64,000 nucleotides of DNA from Amphibalanus amphitrite (lineage: Eukaryota > Arthropoda > Thecostraca > Balanomorpha > Balanidae). The stretch is from assembly GCF_019059575.1 (NCBI RefSeq), contig NW_024881574.1:740001-804000 (forward strand). Reading direction: 5' to 3'. Shown one piece after another: positions 47,101 through 59,100 of this stretch (position 1 is the first letter of the stretch; each line of letters starts with the position of its first letter). Below the pieces are notes generated by a model, which made no database searches, was not told where the DNA came from, and worked only from the letters and a program-made list of their open reading frames with translations. A program made the translations under genes and the position numbers.

Positions 47101-50100
47101 CGCCGCCATTTTGACTTTTTCGACCCCTGTGACGTCATCTTTGACCTGACCTGAAAATGACCTTAGTAAAAATTGTAGATCTTGGCCGTGCGTATCCGAT
47201 GCCGTTTACCGCTTGTCGCTATCTTGCTTCGTTCTCGAGATCTCAGGGGGGGGGCGGTCATCCGCCCCCCCCCCCCCGTCGGTACTAAGTTGGCGCAGAC
47301 CCCCGTCGGTGCGCGGGTTAATTGCGTGATAAACGGCACAACATAGCACCCCAGTCAAGTGATGCTTCTGAGGAGTGGAACATCATTCTGTAGTCGACTA
47401 TACACTTAGGGAATTTTGATTCAATTTGACACGGTTGGTGTTATTACAGTCACGACCTTTCTTATTGATTGGTGTATGAATCGGAGGCGCGGAGCGCCGA
47501 GAAAATTTGCAAAAGCATTTGTCAAAACACTGCTCCAAATCACAAATTTTATAACTCTTTTAGTATGGTAGTACAAGCCGGAGTTCCTTCACACTCCATA
47601 GTACACATATGAATTCCGATTCAATTTGACACGGTTGGTTGGTGTAATTACAGTCACGATCTCGTATTGACCTGTACGTACACAAATTTGCAACAAAAAA
47701 ATCAAAACACAGAGGGGCCTCCTCTCTAGAGAGAACCACCTCTCTACTGTGGGCCTCCTCTTTTCACAGGGCCTATCAACTACAGAAGGCCTCCTCTCTA
47801 CAGAGGACTTCCTTTCTACTGAGGGTCTATCTCTTTCAGAGGGCACCCTTTCTTCAGAGGACCTCCTCTCTACAGAGGACCTCATCTCTGCAAAGGGCCT
47901 CCGGCCTCCTCTCTACTGAGGGAGTCCTCTCTACAGACGGCATCCTCTCTTCAGAGGGCCTCCTCTCTACAGCGGGCCTCCTCTCTTCAGAGGGCCTTCT
48001 GCTTTCAGGCGGTCTCCTTTCTACAGAGGGCCTCCTCTCTACACAGGGCCTTCTTTCTACAGATGGTCTCTCCTCTACAGAGGGCCTCCTTTCTACAGAG
48101 GGCCTCCTCTCTAAAGGGGCCTCCTCTCTACAGAAGGGCCTCCTCTCCTCTTACAGAGGGCCTCCTTTCTACTGAGGAGTCAGAGGGGCCCTAGCGGTCA
48201 GACACAGACACTAGCAGTTATTCACAGGAGGCCCCAGGAAGTAAGAAGGACCCTAGCTGTCAGGCTGGTCAGAGGCCCTGAATATCCTGACGTGATTTTT
48301 GGGATTCCCTTGAATTTATTTCGCCTCCGACGTGATTTTGGCCCCGTGGCCTTCGGCCCACGGGGGCCTCCTGAAAACCCCGAGGGGGGGGGGCACCCCG
48401 TCCATCTTGGGTACGTCCCTGAACAATTGTCCTAATCGTTCGTCCTACCGTCCGAGTTCTACCCACATGGCCTTGCACCCACCCCTAAACAAACGAAACG
48501 AAGCTGTTAAGTGTCGCGCCTTTGTTTTGTTGTGTTTTTCTGCTTTCTGCACCGCTTTAGCGTGCGTTCGGTGTCCGGAAAATATCGTTTGGATATTCTC
48601 GGCCGGAAAATTATTGGTGGGTGCCTATCTTCAACATGTCTCATTATCGCGATACCGAACGTAATCCCCGATAATTATCGCTGATGCCGGATAATTTTCC
48701 CTGATTATCCGGATGCCGAAGGCACGCATAGTAACATCCAGACATGTGCTTGGATCCGAGAGCTGGATCTATGATCTCAGTGGATCTCTCGACAAAATAG
48801 AGGGGTTGGATCTATGATCCGAGTGGATCTCTTGACAAAATTCAGGGGTTGGATCTATGATCCGAATGGATCTCTCGACAAAATTTAGGGGTCAGATCTA
48901 TGATCTCTGTGGATCCAGCGGGCAAAAATTTGTGAAGGACCTATGATCTGTATGGATCTCACGACAACATGTAGCCAATTAAACCCTTATCCTACATAAT
49001 TGTACACCTTACAGTGCAATACAATTGAGAATTATCACTTGTGGACATGGTTATTGGTTAAGACCACTTGTAATCATTAGGTATCATCATTAAATTTGAA
49101 TTTAAATAAACAACATTTGTACTACATTTAAAATAAACCAAGAACATGCATATTGCTACTTTTTGTGACCAATTGTAACTTTTTCATGACAGCACTGATG
49201 ACAATCTTATCAACAAGCTACAATTTCTTTCCATGCAACGCCAGTAGGGCTAATGTTAACATGCCAAAATCTATGGGGGGCACCGTACCCTGGTGCCACC
49301 CCCCCCCCCTGTTCTGCCGCCTATGGACAGATGTTAGGAAATCAAACCTGGAAGCCAAATAGGTCAGTTTTGTTAAAAATAATCCAGCAATCCACTTCCG
49401 CAAGGTATGAAATCCCAATCCAGAATGTTCGTATGAGCTATTAGTATGTGCAACACAATTTCGATTTAGTAAGAATAGCAACCAACCTCTAATACTTTCC
49501 TCATAAAATTACAAGTTCAAAAATGGCATCAACTTCTTCAGATTACCTACTTTTGGCATCGTGCCACGTGTGGTGCCATGCTGTGCTTTTGTTATGAGAG
49601 AGCCTCCCAAAAAAAAGACAAACGAAATTCACAGCTCACGTTTGGGTAATATGGTTTTATTACGTCATTATCGTTTGACCAATGAAAAATCTTAATTTGA
49701 CCAAAACCGTAATGATTCCAAAAGATTCCCCGTAATAGGCCCTTCAAACTAATGGCGTAAGATATTGTTATTCTTTTGAAAAGTGAATAAAATAAAGATG
49801 CAAGGCGCACACCGCTCAGGGCCATGTTAAACCGTTTCAGCTTACGTTTGTCGTTTACGTCATTAAATTCAACGCTACAAAGATGATATTCACAAACAAT
49901 CGTATCGTAAAATTATGCGAGGCAGAAAAAAATGAACATTCTTTAAAAAAAAAAACTCCACACTTTTGAATTTCCAGTTTGATTTTTTATTTATTTTCAT
50001 TATACTCGAAGGTAGAACGCCTAGCTCATTTGTTATTTGAAATGACGTCACGAGTTCTATTTAGATACTGAATAATCATTTTACGGTAAATATCCAAGGC

Positions 50101-53100
50101 CATTACAATTGACATTTCGCTTCCCATCGCTTCCGCAGGCTGTTGAATATTTTTATACTTTTGTTTATATCTCAGTTTATTTTATCAAATATTTCTTTCA
50201 ATAGATTGAAATACCTTTACCTAACCAAGCCACATGTGTCAGTATCATCTTTTATTGTTTATCAATCAATTGTGGTAGCTGGAAACTGGAAAGCCTCATG
50301 GTTGTCTAATGCAAGATTGTCTTATCAATATCATTATGTAGATTCTTTACATGAATTGTGATGTGGTAGGTACTTAGTTATGTATTGTTTATTAGTCATT
50401 ACTTTGACTTACCTCTATGTGAATTGTTAATGCAAACTTTTCTGTTGGTATGTGAACTGTGAACAATCTTCATGTCACTCAATTCTCTCAAGTTGTGACC
50501 GTCATGAGCCTCCTTTATTTTGTATTCTGTATAATGTAACTGGATGCCTTTACTAATATGGCCTTTGTATAAGATTGTTTGTTTTCTAACCATACTTTGG
50601 TACTTCTTATAAAAGAAAGTTGTTAACATTTTTGAGCACCTATGAGCTATGATCCCAATGGATCTCACGACAAAATTGGGGAGCCAGATCTATGATCCGA
50701 GTGGATCTAGCGACAAAATTGAAGGGTCAGATCTATGATCCCAGTAGATCTCTCGACAAAATTGAGGGGTTGGATCTATGATCTGAATGGATCTCGGATC
50801 GGGATCCATGGGATCGGATCTCAGATCCATTTTTCCGGATCCAAGCACATGTCTGGTAACATCCAAAGGTTTTGTGCTGTATCGTCAGCTGATTATGCCT
50901 GCGATGGCGTCAAATTCCGTAAAAAGGATTTGACCTTCTTCTGAAGGCGAGACATAAGAGATATCTTAGAAAAAAAGGTGAAAAAAAAACATTTAAAAGT
51001 TGGTGAATGTGCAAATTTCTTTCACCAAATCCTTTTAAGATAATGCCAGTTTATTTTTATTCATTATGACGTTATCATTTTAAAGATTTGACATAATCAT
51101 AAACCTAATCAGCGGATGATATTTCACCGGCCTTGATTTCACCTCTATTTTACTATTTAGGTATAGTCTTGTTACAAAAACGGTGTGACAACGTTCGGGA
51201 GGTGAGATAACCGTTCTTGTAAAATACCGCAACGGCAACCGAAGTTGCTTGGTGACGCCTGCTGTACTGGTGTAACATGCTGACCAATTGATTATTTCAG
51301 GCTTGCTAAAACCACAGTTGATTTTTATGTGTACCCTCCTGGTTTTGTTCTGCTTGTATGTTCTTTCTAATGACTCGAAAGTCATTTTATAAATTAAATT
51401 TACTCCCTCCATTGTAATGCACATTTTCAAAGCCCCCAGTTAGTTTTAAGGCCAAAATTGGGTAGTTAGTCGTAAAGCAGAGAGGCGCTTTACCGAGACT
51501 CCAGAGATGCTTTCTAATCGGACCAAACCAAACCAAACCTAACCAAATCTGACCTAAACTCACCTACAACCTACAACCAAAAACATGCAACCTACAACCT
51601 AAAATCTACCACCTAAAACCTAAAACCTACACCCTACAGCCTAACCTACAGCGCATCTCCTTGGTTGCAAAAAGAAGTGTGACGCCTGCTTTACTACTAC
51701 CCAAAATTGTAACTTTGCCAAGTTGAGCTTTCTTAATTTGTCCATATTTTATAATGTTGGGGGGGGCTGCCTGGCAAGTTGGGGGGGGGGGGGGGCTGAC
51801 CAGCAGGTTGGGGGGGCTGAAGCCCCCCCAACTGTATAGGATCCTACGCCCCTGGAAATAAGCAAATTGAAGAAGCGCTTCTTATAAAAAAACGAAGCCT
51901 GGAAGAACACAGATAATATGCGCCGAGGTCGACATACACCGAGTCGCAATTATGGCTGGGTCATCTGGGACCTAAATTTTCAGGTGCCTTCGTGTAAGAT
52001 TGATTGCCTCAAGGGTATACTGAAACTTTCTTTGCGATCGGCCGCTTTTTCGCGAAAGAACATTCGACTCCCCTTACAAGTGCGAGGGTTCAAATACCGG
52101 CTTGCTGATAGAGTGATCAATTAAGATAGAGAATATAGCAATTGTTCTGTCGTCGAGTGAAATAACGGTCGGTCATATGAAGTGACACGCCTAAAAAGCA
52201 GCAACATGCACGTCTCCAAACTGCAAAGCAGCTCGAAATGGACATGTTTTCGCTAATCGCAGCATGGCTGACAGGCTTTGATAGTCTGCCGTAAACCGTT
52301 GGCACTTGGCTCCCAAGTCCCATCAGTATCTCGTAAAACAAGGCAAGTTTTTGATATTTTCCCGTTCGTTTTCATCTTGTATAAACAAACAAGATTCAAA
52401 CACTTCTCGGGAGTTTTTGACGAACCATGGACTACCGCCATACTGCTGCATGCCACTACTTCACCCTCGACCTGCCATGAGGATGATGAACCTCAGGAAG
52501 CCTCGAGAGAGTGTCGAGAAGCTAAAATTTTCAGAGGTTGACGGACTAAACCAGCCTCTGACTATACACATCTGCTTCCTTGGGGGCGACTTTGGGTGGG
52601 CGGCCTGAGGCTCCGGAACTGATTAATTAGCACAGAAATGGAACACGCTCAACCGTTGGGCTGTGACCGGATTCGACGACAAGCACGTTGGGAAACCTGG
52701 ATACGACACAGCTCCAATCAGCGAGATGGTCCCATAGGTGCAGGGAGGGGTAAAAATAGACGTACGCCGCTCAAATTCTATCAATCGACAGTCATATTGG
52801 GAACGGAAATTCACTTACATTTTTGCTATAAAAGTGATTAACGTCCAAACAGGCCCTAGAGAATATGAAGTGTTAATTTATTTCAACTGTAATTTATTTC
52901 ACTTCCAACAGTTTTCGAACTCGTCCCGTTAATCTTCGCAGAAATAACTGTCTGCATTTAGATGAATGAGTTCTAAGAGCAGCAGCATTAGCGCCTGTAT
53001 CCGCAGCAACAGACCCACCAAAATATGACTTTAAAAATCAATCGCGATATCGAGGCTACATTTCCTGTTCTGTACCACGCCATCGTTATAAGTCTGCTGG

Positions 53101-56100
53101 CCGTTTATTGACATGAGTTGTCATGGAGACCATAGAAATAGCGTGGTCCTCGCTGCCTTCTGTGAGATGAATGTGTCGAACGGCATGGTACAGAGTTTTA
53201 TATGTGCGCTCCAACAGCCATCGATAATGATAATAACTACCATATTACTTGAGTGACTGTGAGCAATATACTTGGACTGGAGACGCAACCATTCATTAAG
53301 TGATATTGGAATCACCAGACTAATTGAGCACATGTGTCAGACGCTTCAGCTTCATCACATCAACACTGATGCGGGTGTAGGCATATGGTATTCCTGCAAA
53401 GTGCCTGGCAGGCCTCTTACAGAGATTGATCTCTCGTAAATCATCTTTGGGTTTACACACAGCGCAGTGAGCCACTACCGTGAACGAAAGGCGACTACGG
53501 GAGAGTGTTTGCAGCTGTGTAAACGTCGAGGCATTTCCACGAACACTACCCCATTATGCCGCATGGGGGCTACCGCAATCTAAATGTTTAAGGAAAATGG
53601 GATAGGTGTGAAAACATGCGGTCAGAGAATAAGTTACAGTGTTGCCCGGTTCACAGCGTGCTCATATCCACAGGCGAAGCCGCTTTCCCGTATGAGCACA
53701 GGCATGAGAAAGACGCATAAACATAGACAATGACAATAGACAATAGCTAACTATGTGGCTATACCAAAGCGTAGCTAAGCTTTATCAAAATATCATCAAG
53801 TTATACTTCTTACTATGAATGCTGTCACCAAAAATTCGAAGAAGACTGTAATAAATAGCAGTCGGGAAGATCACTATTTAGCTTTTAGTCTTCTATTGGT
53901 TAAACTGTGGCGTCAACTGGGCGCCATGACCTAGCCTTTTAACGGCATCACGGTTCGCTGGCGCAGGAAACATTACATTTATCGTGACGAAGATTATCAT
54001 GGCATGAACAATACATGGCGCGACGACCATGGGCTTGTCAAAGGAGTGATCAGTCTATGGCAAGGCCGCTCGATATACCAAGAATACCTTAAAACAAAGA
54101 CGATATGCAGCACGGCAGAGCCCGTGGCCGTACCATATTTAGCCTGAATGTGACTGAGAAGAAATAATCAACAGTTACCCGAAAGGGAAAGACCCGTAAG
54201 GTAAAAATAATGAAAGGCGGAATGATAATTTGTATACCTAACTTTTGCAGTGGAAAAAATGATTGCAAGCAAAATTTGTGGCAAGTATGACGGAACTCAA
54301 GGTGAAATTCGATTCCATGACAACGCCTTCATCTACCGTTTTTCATTGTCTGTTTCTGATCGCCACTCGAATGTCTTTCCTGTTATCGTTCACCGCCTCC
54401 TTGCTCTCTGAACAGAATCGTACCACTTCCAGCTTCCACGCGGCCCTGAACCGTGTCCACGCCAAGTCCACACCCCGTCACGAGCAGACCCCGGTGGGCC
54501 GTGTGGCAGCCCCCTCTCCTCCCCCCCCCACCGCGCCCCACCCTCCCCGCCCCGGCCCCGACCCGGAGAGAGAGAGCCACGCCCTTAGTTGGGAGGCCGG
54601 TCATGAACGAATAACGATGGCGGGCGCCGTCACCTGTGAAGCTTTGTGCACAGGTGGTTTAGACTGTGTCTTCGTGACATTGCCGATCACAAATCACCTG
54701 TGAAGCTAGGTAAATGATACATGATATACTGATAGAAAACTTTCGCATTGGTAGGCATAGTCACTAGTCAGTCCCGCACAATATTGATATACACTACAAA
54801 GTTATTTGGCTGCCTTGAGCCACTCAACCGATTGCTACGCTCAGTTCCACGGCGCTCGCTTCCAGCTCTGTCAGTCAGCTGGCTACAAGCGACACGCTGT
54901 CGTGTTGCCGGCCGTGCTCCCCCCTCACCCCCCCCCCCCCCCCAGCCCGCCGGTCGCCGGCGCGCGGTCACCCCACCGCCGCGGGGCACGGCACACAGGT
55001 CCGTCTCGAATTCAAATGTGGACAAAACCTCTAGCGCAAAAACTACGGAAGCTAGAGATGTGATAAGGGGCTCAAATGAAAGCAGATGAATCACGCTCTT
55101 TGAAAATGAGAAATATTTCTGCCATTTTAAACCACATTTTTTGCGATACGCGAAATTTTGAAGAGGGATTATTTTAGGGCTCGTAAAAAAACACTTTTGT
55201 CTGGGATCATCGGTTCCCTTCCTGCGTCTGGCTGCATTTGGTGAGAGTATGAAAAGTGCAAAATATGAAATCATTCCGACGCGTTTTACTATGTGCGCTT
55301 TTACTTTGAAAAATTTCAAAAATGCATTGGAGGTCAAAAATGAAAACTCGTTACTGATTTGGGCCTATAATACGTAAAATGATGAGAGGATTCCAAATCT
55401 GGTCGTAACATTCAAATCGGAGAACATTTGACCCCTGTTTTGGCAAAAAAAAAACGTCGAAAATAGGCAAAATATCCAATTTGGGCAAATTTGGACAGTT
55501 TTTGGCCAAAACAGGAGTCAAATGTTCTCCGATTTGAATTTTGCGACCAGATTTGGAATCCTCTCATCATTTTACATGTTATAGACCTAAATTTATAACA
55601 ATTTTTCACATGTGGATTTTTTTCCTCCAATGCATTTGTGAAAATTTTCAAAGTAAAGGTGCACATATTAAAACGCGTCGGATTGATTTCATATTTTGCA
55701 CTTTTCATACTCTCACCAAATGCAAGCAGACGCCCGCTGGCAACCAGCCAATATTGACCTCGGTCGACCCTGACCCAGCCTAGCAACAGCTGACGCTGAC
55801 TCGCGGGTCAGCCGGCCGGCCGAATCCGCCCGACATCACATCACTTCTGCCCCCATAGCAAACGTTTGACCACTGATGCCCAGCTAATTCTTTCGGGAAC
55901 CGTTTGTGAACGTTCTCAGGCTCATTTTAAGCCATTCGAATTTTGGGGGGTGATTGATGATTTTCTTGTAGGCCTTTGTCAAGTATGCGATGAGTGAAAA
56001 TGCGGACTGTGATGCATGTGCCCGAACATTGCTAATTAGCATGGCATTGATGACGAGCTAAAACATTATTTTTGGTACCAAAATTTTCAGCACGAACCAT

Positions 56101-59100
56101 GCAACACAGCGATGCCCATTTATTGCAGTTTCGATCAAATTATTACAATGTTACAGTCACTCAAAGTTGCGCGCGTTTCACATGTCTTTTGGGTCTACCA
56201 TGCGCTTCCAAAGAAGTTCCAGGTTCACGACTGCGGTGAGCGGAGATCAGGTGGTTAAAAAATATGCCGAAGGTGATTTCAGATGCTTCAATCCGTTTTG
56301 TGTTAAAAAATCACTCACTGAAGGAATTTAAAAATGGTCGTTATTCGAGGTTTTGGCCACATTTGAAATTGCGATGGATCTGTGTGCACGGGTGGGCGGT
56401 GCAGGTTGTGTTGACCTCGACCTTCCCAGGCCGGCCGAGCGGCCCCAACTGAAAGACAAGGTCGGCGGAGATATGGGGAAGGGGAGGCGCCGCTGGTGCT
56501 TGACGAAGTTATTGGCGGTAAAGATAACGGGTTTAAGTGCCAGGAGCGCAGGATATGCTGCGCCCACGGAAGATATTGAGAAATAAATGGAATGGAACCG
56601 GCGTACCAGGTCAATGGTTGCCGGAAGAAATAAGTCATCATTGAAGTTCAATGTCCAATCTAACGACAAAACGCATGATGGTGTATGATGAAGCAAAACC
56701 ATGTGCCTTAACAGATGGGTTTTATGCCTTGTCCTCAGAGACTGCAACTTGTCATAAGTCGCTAGCCCCGATCACAATGACGTTCGAGCATCCATTCATT
56801 CATGGCATTTTCTTTTCACGTCAACAGTCGGCTGTTTTGACCAACTGCAGTAGGAACCCCCTGAAACTTGCTTTCTAGCCGTTATCAAACACAATGTCAT
56901 TCCATCATTCTAATGCCATCATTACACATCATTCCACCATTCTACAAATGGATTGAAATACACATCTGTGTTATTCGACAACGAACACAGGTAAACCTGC
57001 AGTCACGAAGTGACACATGATGTTTTCTTTTCGACAGGTAACTTGACCACCGATCAGGTAGCCCTTCTCACAGCTCACCTCGGCCCACCCTCTCAATCCT
57101 GCCTATCTCTCCAATCTGGGACAGTGTATCCACTCGGAGCGAGGCGGACAGCGACAGGATAATTCACCGTGAGAGATCGACTTTCGATTTCGGCACACAG
57201 GAGCGCCATTTCACCGTATTTGATTTGCTCCGCGGCACAAACATCCTTTATGGGCTGTGACCGAGGTGAAGTAGTTGAACAATTCGCGAGAGACACATCT
57301 CACTTGCGGAAATGAACGCGATTGGGGGATCCAGAACCCGGATGTTAGTTCTATTATGGTGTACTAGGGAAGTTTTAGCAGGAACATTCTGGCTCGCATT
57401 TGGTTCTATAAGTAGGACGCACTCATTTTCAAACACTGACCTCATGCAGCCAATACTTTACTGAGAGAGTTGTCCGGCATTGCGCAAGACAGGGACGATA
57501 AACAACAAGTACATTTATTGACGAGCAGCTGAAAGGCAATTCCATTCGAGGCCATTGCCAATTTACTTTTGCAACGATTTGTTCCATAAAAATGTCGTTG
57601 TGGAAGGGTACTATATATTCTGAGCACATAGCTACGAAATGTCATGATGATTTACATCGATACTTCATTATTCAGTCGAATGATAGGCATGTCATTTGCG
57701 TACTAAACTATGAACAAAAAGCTGGTATAAATTGTACAATATCTTTGGATCGTAAAAGATATGTGGCTTTCATTCCTGTTAATATGTGCCTAGAGATGAC
57801 AGCAACATAACAGAGAATCCATCAGACGATATTTTGATTGCTATTCATCTCAGCGATAACTGATAATTCGGCGTCATTGGTGCCAAGATATGAATGATTT
57901 TCCACATATTTATGGGCTAGCATTTCAAATACGTTGAGTCGGACCCACACACTTTCCAGGTGCACACATTTTGTTAATGTTGGGAGATGAAAGAAATTAG
58001 AAAATGGCATACACTCTTAATAGCCAATCCATTCGTCAAATAAGCCTGGACATAAAAAGTCAATCATGTTTCCTTCAAACGCATGTTTGCCCGATATGAT
58101 AACCATTTTGAGGTGCGCTTCGGGGTTTTAGTTTTCCTCGCCCTCTGTTTTTCTTTGAGCTCAATGTTTACAAGTAAGTCGTAGTGTTTACAGCCAAAAC
58201 GGGTATGACGCAATTCTTCGAAGGAGAAAGACAACATCACGTAGATGAATTTCTGTGTAAGCCCTAATTCCAGGTGCACGCCAGTAATTTCAAATAGCAC
58301 TTGAGCCGGAAAATGTTGCGCTGTCACGATTTTAATAGCTTGATTGGTACGAGGCCATTCCTCTTTGAAGCCCATCCTTTCCCAAAAACAAAAATGTCAA
58401 CAGAATTAAACACAGGAAACGATATTCGGCTAGGCAACTATATGCAATTTACAGCCTGCATCAACCTATAGTCACGGTCTGGTCAATGGTCATTTAGTAG
58501 ATTGACGTAGCTGAAGCCAGTTGAGACCTTACAGTAGGCGAGCTTACAGTTGTTTGGTCTCATCTACTCGCTTTTGGCACTGCCATTCCGAAATTACTTG
58601 CCCATAGCCTACTACATATCTCAACTGCGGTTTGGCTACAAGGAATGGTGTCAATCCAACAGGCATGATGTGAACGAATCGCAACAGGCGTGGCTAGTGG
58701 ATTATGACGAATAACGTGGGCTCAAAATAGGCGCTGGAACCGGGAGCAGGACAAAGTAAATGAAGCAGAGATGCAAGTGCCAAGTGAGTTGGCAGTTGCA
58801 TATAAAACAGTTTATTGCCTTCAGCCGCAAATCCAGAAATGCACTACCAATACACCACAAATGTCGCGTAAGGAAGAAAATGCATTTAAATATAACCATC
58901 AAAGGTGCAGTGTCACTGTCCCGACGTAATATCGTCTGCTGTTTTTCTGGACTCAACGGAAATGTATAGACGGGAATGTTCAGCTGACTGACTTCAGGTA
59001 ATAATGCCCGTCTGAACCGACCTTTGGAACAGAGACAGTCTGCTCAGCCTGCAGTCAGAACTGTGACAATCGATAGCCACACCTGGAAACACGGCCTCCT

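Larger units (their letters stand above)
46365..50494 (+). repeat. 4.1 kb direct duplication, right copy
   Basis: Begins exactly at the LINE 5' end and matches 36191-40325 to CTCAAGTT. Beyond that the sequence continues into the remainder of the 2.1 kb hAT-like element, so the right copy holds the original 3' context and the left copy the original 5' context. Confidence 0.95.
34738..51854. mobile_element. hAT-like element, 17.1 kb with nested insertions
   Basis: Left terminus CAGGGGTGTAGGATC (34738) and right terminus GATCCTACGCCCCTG (ending 51854) are inverted repeats. The 8 bp GAAATAAG lie immediately outside both (34730-34737 and 51855-51862), an exact hAT-type target duplication. Subterminal G-runs with GGTTGGGGGGGCTGA occur near both ends. 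Subtracting the nested MITE, inner hAT element, LINE and 4.1 kb duplication leaves roughly 3.8 kb of original element. No transposase is recognised, so it is probably non-autonomous. Confidence 0.8.

Noticed and set aside
54263..54703. 146-residue plus-strand frame with Pro-rich middle
   Set aside because: No domain, no splice context, composition driven by a CCCC-rich tract; not supported as a gene.
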